A stretch of 64,000 nt of DNA from CAYMWF01 sp964394085 [NCBI: uncultured Gemmatimonadota bacterium] (lineage in GTDB: Bacteria; GCA-2686955; CAYMWF01): the NCBI GenBank assembly GCA_964394085.1, contig CAYMWF010000017.1:12609-76608 (forward strand), given 5' to 3'. The stretch's first letter is position 1. The number at the start of each line of letters is the position of its first letter. The notes under the pieces are model-generated. The model saw only the letters and a list, made by a program, of their open reading frames with translations, made no database searches and was not told the DNA's origin. This document shows, piece after piece, positions 37,314 through 45,452 of the stretch. The position numbers were made by a program, and so were the translations under genes.

Positions 37314-38393
37314 ATGCAGTTCATTTCAAACGTACGTTTTTCGCTCGTCACCCGGACGGCGGCGGTTGCGATTTTCCTGCTCCTTCTCTCGCTTCCCGCT
37401 TCGGCGGAGCTGGAGATCAGGGACGGCGACTTTTACAAGGACGGCGAGCGATACATCGCCCGGGCGGTTGAGGTGGTGAACAGATGGCCCTCCGACCGGG
37501 AGACCATCGGCCTGGTGATGGACCAGATCCTTGCAACGGGCGCAACGGCGATCAGGATGCACTCGGGATACAACCACACGGTCTTCGAGGAGGCGCTGGC
37601 AAGGGATATCCTTCTCATCGTCGGGTTCCCGAACTACTGGGACAACCACTGCACCCTCGAAGAAGCCCTCGCGATCATCGAGGAGTATTCCTTCTACGAC
37701 AACATACTCGCCTGGTGCATCGGAAACGAGCTCTACTCCGACGATATTTCGATACCCGTCGATTTCGCAATGGAACTGAACGATTTCACCCGCGAAAACG
37801 ACCCGCACGGCCGCTGGACCACCTACGCCAACCACATGGTCATCAACTGCCCCGACGTGGCCCTCAACCCGGCGCTCTGGCTTCTCGGATGCAGGCCCTT
37901 CGATTTCGTCGACATCATCGCCTGGAACGCCTACCCGATCATCCGCGCCCTGTCCTGGGACGACCTGGTGGTCATGTGGTGGGAAGACAACCGCGAGGAA
38001 GTGGAGGAATTCTCCCCTAAGCTCGCCAACATGCTGGACAAAGCCATACAGTATTATTCGGCCTGGGCCGGAAACCTGCCCGAAAAGGCCATCCAGAGCT
38101 CCGCAGGTCTCGGGTATCTGATGGCGCAGTATGCAAGGAACGCCTGGTTCCAGAACTGGAGCTGGGAAGACTGGCGTTTCCACCATAAACCCTGGATCCT
38201 CACCGAGTGGGCCTCCATCGACGACCCGGTGGCCGTGGAGAACGACTTCGCGGTTTTATCCTTCTTCGAGGAGTTCGGCTCCCTCGACGGCTACGTCTTC
38301 TTCAAGTGGAGCTACGTGGATCACGAGCACGACGGAATCATCGACAACCTCGAACTCTACGAGACGATCACCCGCCTCTACGGCGGCGAATAA
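37314..38393 (+). CDS. Secreted clan GH-A glycoside hydrolase-like protein
   Basis: This 359-residue protein has a signal peptide (AAVAIFLLLLSLPASA). A TIM-barrel follows: GATAIRMHSGYNH (strand 2), ILLIVGFPNYW, LAWCIGNELY (Asn-Glu pair after strand 4, the acid/base position), IIAWNAYP (strand 6) and WILTEWAS (Glu after strand 7, the nucleophile position). The layout matches GH2/GH5-type hydrolases, though the C-terminal sandwich domains of GH2 are absent. It probably cleaves beta-linked polysaccharides outside the cell; the substrate is not readable. The next gene follows after ten bases, forming an operon with the SGNH hydrolase. AAAGGGGCC precedes the ATG. Confidence 0.8.
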   Translation: MQFISNVRFSLVTRTAAVAIFLLLLSLPASAELEIRDGDFYKDGERYIARAVEVVNRWPSDRETIGLVMDQILATGATAIRMHSGYNHTVFEEALARDILLIVGFPNYWDNHCTLEEALAIIEEYSFYDNILAWCIGNELYSDDISIPVDFAMELNDFTRENDPHGRWTTYANHMVINCPDVALNPALWLLGCRPFDFVDIIAWNAYPIIRALSWDDLVVMWWEDNREEVEEFSPKLANMLDKAIQYYSAWAGNLPEKAIQSSAGLGYLMAQYARNAWFQNWSWEDWRFHHKPWILTEWASIDDPVAVENDFAVLSFFEEFGSLDGYVFFKWSYVDHEHDGIIDNLELYETITRLYGGE

Positions 38394-38403
38394 GGAGCGC
38401 GTC

Positions 38404-39285
38404 ATGAAACGGCTGCTGCTGGCGACGATTCTGATTCCCGCGGTCCTGCTCTTCATGCCCGGACAGGGAAACGGCGGGGGTATCGCGGTCTCCGCAACTG
38501 ATACGGAAGCTGCCGCCGACGGCACGGCTTTCAAGACTGAAGATCTCGCTTCGCAATGGGCGGGCAAAAAGATCGCGTGGTACGGAACCTCGATTCCGGC
38601 CGGTTACCCGTACCATGAAGAACAGGAAGTCTACTCCTATGCGAACAGGTCGATCCGCGCGGTGCGCGGCAGCCCCTCGAACTACTGCGTACCGGGCGGG
38701 ACCGTGCGCCGCTATAAATATGACGGCACCCCGTGCGGGACATCCTTCCTCGATTTGTCCCAGGAATACAACTATAAAACCGCAATGGTGGATCTGATCG
38801 GCACCCCCGACGAACCCGACCTGTTCGTTCTCGATTACGGCGTTAACGATGCCGGGCAGGATCAGACCGACATCGACATGATCGATCCGGACGATCCGTA
38901 CACGACCGACCCCGGCAAGCTGCCCATCGATACCAGGGACATCAAGACCTTCGCGGGCTCTTACAATTTTGTAATCGATGAATTGTTGAAGGCCAAGTCC
39001 CGCGCCCGGTTTGCGTTCGTCACCCATTTCTCGCACGACGAACGCGGCGGTGTCGAAGACAGGGACTTCTATAAGAAGATGAACGTAGTCATAGAGATGC
39101 TGGCGGAACACTGGAACGCCCCGCTGCTCAGGATGCACCGCAAAACGGGGTGGGTGAACCGGGACGGTCATAACCTGGTGCTGGTTTACAACCCGGACGG
39201 CATCCACCCGGCCACCGATCCCACAGGGGAGGCCGTCTATATTTTGACTGTCCTGGCAAGAGAGTTTCTAGAAGACGTCAGGTGA
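38404..39285 (+). CDS. Secreted SGNH-family hydrolase/esterase
   Basis: This 293-residue protein starts at ATG 38404 after AAGGAGCGCGTC, ten bases after the previous stop; the longer open frame upstream lies inside that gene. It has a signal peptide (LLLATILIPAVLLFMPG). The SGNH signature is present: block I WYGTSIPAG (nucleophile Ser), a Gly-containing block II, block III DYGVNDA (Asn) and block V DGIHPA (Asp-x-x-His). Family members remove acyl or acetyl groups from carbohydrates or lipids. Together with the GH-A hydrolase it fits a small polysaccharide-processing pair, which is inference from operon structure. Confidence 0.88.
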   Translation: MKRLLLATILIPAVLLFMPGQGNGGGIAVSATDTEAAADGTAFKTEDLASQWAGKKIAWYGTSIPAGYPYHEEQEVYSYANRSIRAVRGSPSNYCVPGGTVRRYKYDGTPCGTSFLDLSQEYNYKTAMVDLIGTPDEPDLFVLDYGVNDAGQDQTDIDMIDPDDPYTTDPGKLPIDTRDIKTFAGSYNFVIDELLKAKSRARFAFVTHFSHDERGGVEDRDFYKKMNVVIEMLAEHWNAPLLRMHRKTGWVNRDGHNLVLVYNPDGIHPATDPTGEAVYILTVLAREFLEDVR

Positions 39286-39335
39286 GCGAAATCGATTGAA
39301 GCCGCGGAAAATCAGTGGCGGGGCCTGATGCTTGA

Positions 39336-39651
39336 TTACTCGATCTCGCTGATAATGTTGAAAATATCACGCACATCCCGCTGATTCGATCGCCGGGAAG
39401 AGCTCCGGCACCCGCTGGACCTCATCGAAAACAACATTCGCTTCCAATCCGGAGACGAAACCGTCCGGATCGGCTTTCGCTATTTCAAGCATCGCCAGAT
39501 CGTCGAGTGAAAAATATTCCGAGGAGTGATCTTTCTTCCCCAGCAGCTGCACGAGGGTGGATTTGCCGACCCGGCGTACGCCGCTCAGAAATACCACGGG
39601 CCGATCCTCGAGAGCCCCAACCAACCTTTCGGTAACAAACCCCGCTTCCAT
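39336..39651 (-). pseudogene. AAA ATPase (AAA_14/DUF4143 type), internally deleted
   Basis: The minus-strand frame from ATG 39651 reads 94 residues with VVFLSGVRRVGKSTLVQLL (Walker A) and VFDEVQRVPELFPAI (Walker B and following motif), then stops early. In the next frame the sequence continues QRDVRDIFNIISEIE to a stop at 39336. That matches the later ERDVRDxxNI motif of the same family. Thus a middle part is deleted with a frameshift and the C-terminal DUF4143 domain is missing. Upstream the inverted repeat CATTAC-8-GTAATG overlaps a GGAG ribosome-binding site. A complete relative lies at 48463. Confidence 0.75.
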
Positions 39652-39782
39652 GACATTACTCCAATATGTAATGCTGGTGAAAACAGCCTGTTCCAGTCAT
39701 AGAAGAAAAGCCAGACCCAGCAATAGAAGAAAAGCCTGTCCCAGTCATAGCAAAAAATGCCAGCCCTTTTTTGCCCTCCCGT
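39652..39782. repeat. Imperfect 24-25-bp triplicate
   Basis: The DNA between 39690 and 39765 contains three imperfect units (core AATAGAAGAAAAGCC / GTCCC). No gene was recognised. Confidence 0.5.
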
Positions 39783-39930
39783 AACTTGTTCATGACAAAC
39801 CAGATACACTTTCCCCCATTTCACCGGACAAGCCAGCATTTTTTGTCACGTGACAAAAATCTCGATTGGAAGCAAGGAAAAATGGGAGGTAAAGACCTGT
39901 CCCCCCATTTCTTACTTGACTTTGGGAGAA
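39783..39930. repeat. Dispersed intergenic element with TTTTTGTCACGTGACAAAAA palindrome and hairpin
   Basis: The 20-bp palindrome TTTTTGTCACGTGACAAAAA lies at 39840-39859. The preceding 55 bp (GTAACTTGTTCATGACAAAC...) resemble the sequence before copy 4 at 63718. About 20 bp further, AAATGGG (39880-39886) pairs with CCCATTT (39904-39910) around AAGACCTGTCC. The same AGAyCTGTCC motif with a T-rich flank recurs near 48430 and 51675. Confidence 0.8.
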
Positions 39931-39995
39931 CAAGCTATTATTGTAACCCATAACCCCCAGCAGGGGTAATATAAGAACCGATCGGAGAACCACCG

Positions 39996-40847
39996 ATGAA
40001 TGATTCAAAGAATCTGCAGCGCCTGGTGAACCACGTGTTGAGCGAGAGGCAGGCCAAGGTCTATCTGGCCCTTCTGCGCGTCGGCAGGGCGAGCTCGGCG
40101 GAGCTGCACCGGGCGGCCGACGTCCCTCAGTCCAAGATATACGAAGTGGTCAGAACACTGGTGCGCATGGGTCTCTGCAAGGAACGAAAGGCCGGCAACA
40201 GCATTACTTTCGAGACCATCGATCCGCGGATCGCCATGCAGTCGCCCGTTCTGGACCTGCAGGCGCGGCTTCAGGAGCTCAATCAGCTGACCGACGACCT
40301 CTGCAAGGTTTACGAAAAAGCGGAGCGGTCTCCGGATCCCGCCGAATTCGTGGAGATCCTCCACGGCAGCGAGGCCAACCACAGAAACTACTGCAACCTC
40401 GTTCGCAGCGCCAGGAAAGAGATCCTGGGCTTAGGAAGACCGCCCTACGCGGCAGGTACGTCAAAAATCCGCGATGAGCAGGACGATGCGTATACCGTAT
40501 TCCACTCTCGCGAAGGCACGAGCACCCGATACGTCTACGAACTCACCCACCCCGACCACGACTGGCTGATTCCCAGGGTGGAAGAGGGGCTGCGCGCGGG
40601 AGAGCGCTGTCGCATCGCAGAACGCCTGCCAGTCAAGATGATTCTCTTCGACTGTTCGCAGGTGCTGATCGCCCAGGATCGTCAGAGCGACGCATCATCG
40701 TCCGAGTTCACCACGACCCTGATCAGGCAGGAAACCGTCGCCCGTGCGTTTCACACCCTTTTCGAGTTTTTCTGGAGTCAAGCCATCGATTTCGAGGAAT
40801 GGAAGGCGAAACATGCTCAGCTCTCCCATGATGCCACCGGTTCCTGA
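39996..40847 (+). CDS. TrmB-family transcriptional regulator
   Basis: This 283-residue protein begins with a winged helix-turn-helix of the TrmB type (LSERQAKVYLALLRVGRASSAELHRAADVPQSKIYEVVRTLVRMGL, residues about 15-65). A coiled segment (LDLQARLQELNQLTDDLCKVYEKAE) and a C-terminal sensor-like domain with a phospholipase-D-like start follow. TrmB relatives sense sugars or other small molecules. It lies 54 bp upstream of three secreted propeller genes in the same direction and may regulate them. The start fits the domain, although its ribosome-binding site (GATCGGAGAACC) is only moderate. Confidence 0.88.
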   Translation: MNDSKNLQRLVNHVLSERQAKVYLALLRVGRASSAELHRAADVPQSKIYEVVRTLVRMGLCKERKAGNSITFETIDPRIAMQSPVLDLQARLQELNQLTDDLCKVYEKAERSPDPAEFVEILHGSEANHRNYCNLVRSARKEILGLGRPPYAAGTSKIRDEQDDAYTVFHSREGTSTRYVYELTHPDHDWLIPRVEEGLRAGERCRIAERLPVKMILFDCSQVLIAQDRQSDASSSEFTTTLIRQETVARAFHTLFEFFWSQAIDFEEWKAKHAQLSHDATGS

Positions 40848-40901
40848 CCGGCGTCCAGCTGCGGGCCGAAGCCAGGATGGGCCGTTCGAAAGGAGATTCA
40901 G

Positions 40902-42638
40902 ATGCAGGGGATAACACATGCAATATTCGTAGTCATACTGGTGACAGCGTGCATTGGCGTCGCTGCGGACAGCGGCCGGGCTGAGCTCGGGGATATCATC
41001 TACACCATTCCTTCGCCGGACCCGCCGGGAGGAATATACGGAGGCCCATGCCTTCACGACGCCACCTGGGCGGAGGGTGAACTCCTCATCGTAGAAACCG
41101 GTGACCATCATCTAATGCCCTCGAAATTTTACAAGATCAATCCTTTGAACGGAGCCATCCGCGATACGGTCGACATGCCGTTCGACGGCAAGTGCAGCGG
41201 AATCGCCTATGACGGCGCGAGCCTCTGGGTCGTAAAATTCAGCTACTCGCATGTCATCTACCAGATCGGACTGGACGGCGGCTATATCGGCGAGTTCCCC
41301 GCCGATTTCCACGGGACGTTCCATGCCCGGTACATCGACGTGGAAGGGGAATTCCTCTGGGTGGCGGCATACGGATGGGGATACCAGCACAGGCTGTACA
41401 AGCTGACCAGGAGCGGGGAGATTGTAGAGTGGTACGACACGACCGACATCCTCACCTACGAGAACGGCCTCGTATTGAACACCCAGTATCCATCCGGATC
41501 CAACCTGTTCATGACGGATACGTATGACAATTCCATCAAGCGACTGAGTATCGAGGACGGCGAGGTGACCGTGGCGGACCAATGCCAGTCACCCGCTTAC
41601 ACCGGGTGGCCCTGGTCCCGGCTGGGGGGCCTGGCTTTCGACGGCGAACACCTCTGGCACTATGAATTCGATGCTACTTACGGAGTGATCTGGTGCCTCG
41701 ACGACGGCCTCGACCTGCTGGGCGATTACAAGATTGTACAGGCACTGGGCGAAGATACGTTCGGCGCATCGTCGACGGGACAGACATTCACGCCCGGTGT
41801 GGGCATCGATCCCGATCCGGGGCCGGTATCGACCGTCGATCTGCTGCAGATCAGCTTCTATAAAGGCAATTACGGCGCCAGCGACCCCTCGGCCACGACC
41901 TGGCTGAATCTCTATGACGGCAATCCGCACGACGGCGGGGTTCTCGTAGGAAGTTCCACCAACTCGATCGATACCTCGGTGGAAATAGCCCCTTCCGCGC
42001 CCTTGACATGGCAGTTCGACGAGTTGACCCTCGACAACACGACCGAGTACTGGTCGATCATGGAATCGACCGACACGGGCGGCGCCCTCGACGTCGGAGT
42101 CTCCCTCGAAACTCACGACAGGAACCTGCATGATGTATACACCGGAGGGACCGGTCTCATCGCGGACCAGGCCAGGCACCCCGACTCCGTCGACGCCAAA
42201 TTCCGGATCTGGTTCGAATCCTCGTTCCCGATTCCCGACATCAAAGCCAACGGAGAGGATGGACCGGTAACGATCTACCAGGGAACCCCCCTGCCCATCG
42301 AGATCTCCCTCAACCCGAAACGGGAAGAGGGCAGCGAGGCCGACTGGTGGCTGCTCGCCGACTCGCCCCTCGGATGGTACTATTACGACCGTGAAACCTT
42401 CGGCTGGATTCCCGGTTCCCGGGTGGGATACCAGGCTCCTCTCTCCGTCATCGACCCGATCACGGTCTGCAGCGGAACGACCCTGCCCCACGGATCCTAT
42501 ACGTTCCAGTTCGGCGTGGACACGGAGATGAACGGCATCTTCGATCCCGATGCTGCTTACATCGATTCTGTCCAGGTGACGGTTCTGGAGAACAGCGGGA
42601 AACAAAGCTGCGCAAAAGAAAGACCGGTGATTCAGTAA
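40902..42638 (+). CDS. Secreted beta-propeller protein with ADWW C-terminal domain
   Basis: This 578-residue protein has AAAGGAGATTC before its ATG and a signal peptide (AIFVVILVTACIGVAADSGRA). Residues about 30-280 form a repeat fold with WVAAYG, GLAFDGEHLW and LYKLTRSGEIVEWYDTT segments, typical of a propeller such as glutaminyl-cyclase-like or NHL-type. About 290-430 form a jelly-roll-like domain (GQTFTPGVGIDPDPGPVSTVDLLQISFY). The last 110 residues, DIKANGEDGPVTIYQG...ADWWLLADSPLGWYYYD, are shared with the 44078 protein. It is the first gene of a three-gene operon. No catalytic residues were recognised. Confidence 0.8.
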   Translation: MQGITHAIFVVILVTACIGVAADSGRAELGDIIYTIPSPDPPGGIYGGPCLHDATWAEGELLIVETGDHHLMPSKFYKINPLNGAIRDTVDMPFDGKCSGIAYDGASLWVVKFSYSHVIYQIGLDGGYIGEFPADFHGTFHARYIDVEGEFLWVAAYGWGYQHRLYKLTRSGEIVEWYDTTDILTYENGLVLNTQYPSGSNLFMTDTYDNSIKRLSIEDGEVTVADQCQSPAYTGWPWSRLGGLAFDGEHLWHYEFDATYGVIWCLDDGLDLLGDYKIVQALGEDTFGASSTGQTFTPGVGIDPDPGPVSTVDLLQISFYKGNYGASDPSATTWLNLYDGNPHDGGVLVGSSTNSIDTSVEIAPSAPLTWQFDELTLDNTTEYWSIMESTDTGGALDVGVSLETHDRNLHDVYTGGTGLIADQARHPDSVDAKFRIWFESSFPIPDIKANGEDGPVTIYQGTPLPIEISLNPKREEGSEADWWLLADSPLGWYYYDRETFGWIPGSRVGYQAPLSVIDPITVCSGTTLPHGSYTFQFGVDTEMNGIFDPDAAYIDSVQVTVLENSGKQSCAKERPVIQ

Positions 42639-42684
42639 AAATGATGAAAAGGGGAACGATCACAGGATCATCGAGGAGGTTCAA

Positions 42685-44040
42685 ATGAGAAGTACGACCG
42701 GTTCCGCACTCATCGTGATAATATCGATATTCTGCGCTGCCATAGCGGGAGACGGCAGCATGGCCGCCGTCGGGGATATCATCCGCACGATTCCTTCGCC
42801 GACACCGTCAGCAGGCTATAAATTCACGGGTGCGACGTTCGCCGAGGGTAAACTCATCGTAATCGAACAGAACAACACCCCGGCTCTGCCCTCGAGATTC
42901 CTTACGATCGATCCCGCGGACGGAACCGTCCTGGAATCGATCGAATTCCCGTTCGACGGGTATGTAAGCAGCATATCTTATGACGGTTCGGATCTCTGGG
43001 TCTGCAACTGGTTCTCCGCGAGAGTCATCTACCGGATAGGGCTGGACGGCAGCCTCATCGACCAGTTCACCCCGGATATCGGCGGCTACTTCCGGGCCCA
43101 TTCCGTCAACTGCGAAGGGGACATCCTCTGGGTCGGAGCCAATGCGCTCAACTGGGACGACTGGACCAGGCTGTTCAAGATGACCAGGAGCGGAGAGGTT
43201 CTCGAATGGTACAGCACCACCGGCATCGTTGAAGGGTATCTGGACGGTGTAATCGACACGAGCTATCCCGCGGGATCCAATCTGTTCGTGATAGATGACC
43301 ATGGATACTACGAATCCAGGACCATCAAGCGTTTGAGTATAACGGACGGCTCGGTGACGGTGCTGGACGAATTCGATTCACCCGCCGAGCCCGACAGAGC
43401 GAGGGGGATGGCCTTCGACGGCGAATACCTGTGGCTAAATGCGGCATATCCCGGTCAGGGAGTGATCTGGTGCCTGAACAACGGCCCCAACCTGCGGGCG
43501 GAGTACCTCATTGAACAAACCGTCAGCGGCGGGTACAACCCATGGATCAAGGGACAGACCTTTACTCCCGGCATCGGCATCGATCCCGATCCCGGACCCG
43601 TGTCGGCAATGGACCTGACCGGGATCGTGTTCTATCGAAGCTCGCAGGGCTGGTCCGGCCCAACGAGTCATTTCTATCTCAATATTTACGACGGGGATCC
43701 GGTCAACGGCGCCGGAGCATTCGTCGGCAGCTCCATCAATTCGATCGATGTCGCGCCTCTGGATAATCACAATCCGATGATATGGAATTTCGACCAGATC
43801 TCCCTGGATTACGATCACGAGTACTGGGCGCTGGTTTCATCGACCGAGACGGACGGTGGATTCGACGTTTGGTGCGGGATGAGGGAAAGCAATCAAACCG
43901 ATCCGTATGCCGGGGGAACCTCCATTGCCGGTATTTCGGGCGACCCAGGCGGTTATTTTGTCAAGCCCACCATAGACCTGGCTTTCGAGATCGGGCTCGA
44001 GTCATGGGATCGCACGGAAATCCTGCTTCACAGTTTTTAA
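42685..44040 (+). CDS. Secreted beta-propeller paralogue without the ADWW domain
   Basis: This 451-residue protein has GAGGAGGTTCAA before the start and a signal peptide (ALIVIISIFCAAIAGDGSMA). It aligns along its length with the previous gene (GDIIRTIPSPTPSAGYKF, LFKMTRSGEVLEWYSTTGI, GQTFTPGIGIDPDPGPVSAMDLTGIVFY). It ends where the ADWW domain would begin, with a short IGLESWDRTEILLHSF tail. It is thus a tandem duplicate that lost, or never had, the C-terminal module. Spacing to its neighbours is 46 and 37 bp. Confidence 0.82.
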   Translation: MRSTTGSALIVIISIFCAAIAGDGSMAAVGDIIRTIPSPTPSAGYKFTGATFAEGKLIVIEQNNTPALPSRFLTIDPADGTVLESIEFPFDGYVSSISYDGSDLWVCNWFSARVIYRIGLDGSLIDQFTPDIGGYFRAHSVNCEGDILWVGANALNWDDWTRLFKMTRSGEVLEWYSTTGIVEGYLDGVIDTSYPAGSNLFVIDDHGYYESRTIKRLSITDGSVTVLDEFDSPAEPDRARGMAFDGEYLWLNAAYPGQGVIWCLNNGPNLRAEYLIEQTVSGGYNPWIKGQTFTPGIGIDPDPGPVSAMDLTGIVFYRSSQGWSGPTSHFYLNIYDGDPVNGAGAFVGSSINSIDVAPLDNHNPMIWNFDQISLDYDHEYWALVSSTETDGGFDVWCGMRESNQTDPYAGGTSIAGISGDPGGYFVKPTIDLAFEIGLESWDRTEILLHSF

Positions 44041-44077
44041 ATCCTCAGCGGGAGAGCAAGGAAGGGGAAAAGCAACC

Positions 44078-45292
44078 ATGAAAACCTCACTGAAACGATT
44101 TACAGGTTGTATCTTTATACTCGGTGTCTTGTTTCTGTCGGCAATCCCTGCTTCTCATGCCAGAGAGCTGTATGTCGCTTACAGTGTTCCCGGAGATATT
44201 TTTCATCTCGGCAGGATCGACCATGCAGATCCGGAGGTAGTGGAAGATCTGGGAACCATGGGTCACAAGCTCTTCAGGGCCCTCGAGTTCGCGGGAGACG
44301 GGCGGCTCTATGCCTACGAGAACCAGCTCTGGGGGCCGAGCCAGCTCTACGAAGTCAATCCGAGCAATGCAGCGTTGACGCCTGTCGGCCCATCGGGCAG
44401 CCAGAGGATAGACGGCATGGCGTACAACCCGGTCGACGGCAGGATGTACGGCGTGGATGCAGTCACCAGCAAGCTTTTTTGCATCGATCTGGAGACGGGG
44501 AATATCACGACCGAAGGCACCATGCGGGAAGACGGGCCGCTGCCCTGGAGCTGGATAGCAGGTATCGCGGCAGATGATTCGGGGTATTTCTATATCTACA
44601 ATAACGCCGGCGGCATATACGAAACGGAGCAGGGGGTCTATCGAAGCACGGAGCCGGGCGGCCTCGACTTCGAGTGGATCTACGACCTCAACGGGGAGTT
44701 CGGCCTCGCCGGCTCGAACCTGCAGACCCCCGCCCCTCTCTACTACGACTGGTCATCTCCGGACGGGAGGGGGTACGGCTGGGTTCAGGAGAGAGACTTG
44801 TTCCTAACGGGGTGGTACGGTTACGACTGGGGGAATGATCCGGGATTGTCCTGGACCCGGTACCCTCCCTATCCCCTTGAGTATACCATGTTCTATGCCT
44901 GGACGGCGGCCCCGGATGTTTCCCCTCTCGCCGACATCAAGGTCAACGGCTCCGACGAACCGGTCACAATCGTCGAGGGCCAGGATCTCACGGTCGAAGT
45001 ATCCCTCGATCCGAGGTCGAAAGCAGGCGAGGACGCCGACTGGTGGCTGCTCGCCGAATCTCCCTTCGGGTGGTATCGTTACGATCTCGGCGGCGGAAAC
45101 TGGGTTCCGGGCCTGGAAGCGGCCCATATGGGACCTCTTACCCCGCTGGAGCCTTCAACCGCCTACGACGGAACGGCCTCGCCCGCCGGTTTCTACACCC
45201 TCTATTTCGGCGTGGACACGAACATGAACGGCACCCCCGATATGGGTGCGATGCACTACGACTCCGTCGAAGTAACGGTTCTGCCGAGATAA
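44078..45292 (+). CDS. Secreted propeller-like protein with ADWW C-terminal domain
   Basis: This 404-residue protein has a signal peptide (CIFILGVLFLSAIPASHA). Residues about 30-260 carry propeller-type repeats (LFRALEFAGDGRLYAYEN, QLYEVNPSNAALTPVG, RIDGMAYNPVDGRMYGVD, KLFCIDLETGNITTEG). The last 110 residues (DIKVNGSDEPVTIVEG...DADWWLLAESPFGWYRYD...YFGVDTNMNGTPD) match the tail of the 40902 protein closely. The N-terminal part is not closely related to that protein, so the tail has been shuffled between two folds. It closes the operon that starts with TrmB or with 40902. Confidence 0.82.
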   Translation: MKTSLKRFTGCIFILGVLFLSAIPASHARELYVAYSVPGDIFHLGRIDHADPEVVEDLGTMGHKLFRALEFAGDGRLYAYENQLWGPSQLYEVNPSNAALTPVGPSGSQRIDGMAYNPVDGRMYGVDAVTSKLFCIDLETGNITTEGTMREDGPLPWSWIAGIAADDSGYFYIYNNAGGIYETEQGVYRSTEPGGLDFEWIYDLNGEFGLAGSNLQTPAPLYYDWSSPDGRGYGWVQERDLFLTGWYGYDWGNDPGLSWTRYPPYPLEYTMFYAWTAAPDVSPLADIKVNGSDEPVTIVEGQDLTVEVSLDPRSKAGEDADWWLLAESPFGWYRYDLGGGNWVPGLEAAHMGPLTPLEPSTAYDGTASPAGFYTLYFGVDTNMNGTPDMGAMHYDSVEVTVLPR

Positions 45293-45304
45293 GCCTGCAG
45301 GATT

Positions 45305-45450
45305 GAAACTGTACAGTGGGGGGGGGGCAGGTATGTCCCTCTTTTTCCTCTCTCCCGGATTCCCTCAACCGACCGTTCAGGACATTCTCCATGTGGAGAA
45401 AAGAAACGCGGATCGCCCGAAAAAAATAGATCCGTCCCCATTTTCTCATT
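45305..45450. repeat. Intergenic element with G10 run and GATCCGTCCCC hairpin
   Basis: A run of ten G lies at 45318-45327 just after the stop of 44078. It is followed by CAGGTATGTCCCTCTTTTTCC and, 100 bp on, by ATAGATCCGTCCCCATTTTC. The latter matches the AGAyCTGTCC elements elsewhere in the window. The gap lies between two convergent genes. Confidence 0.6.
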
Positions 45451-45452
45451 TT

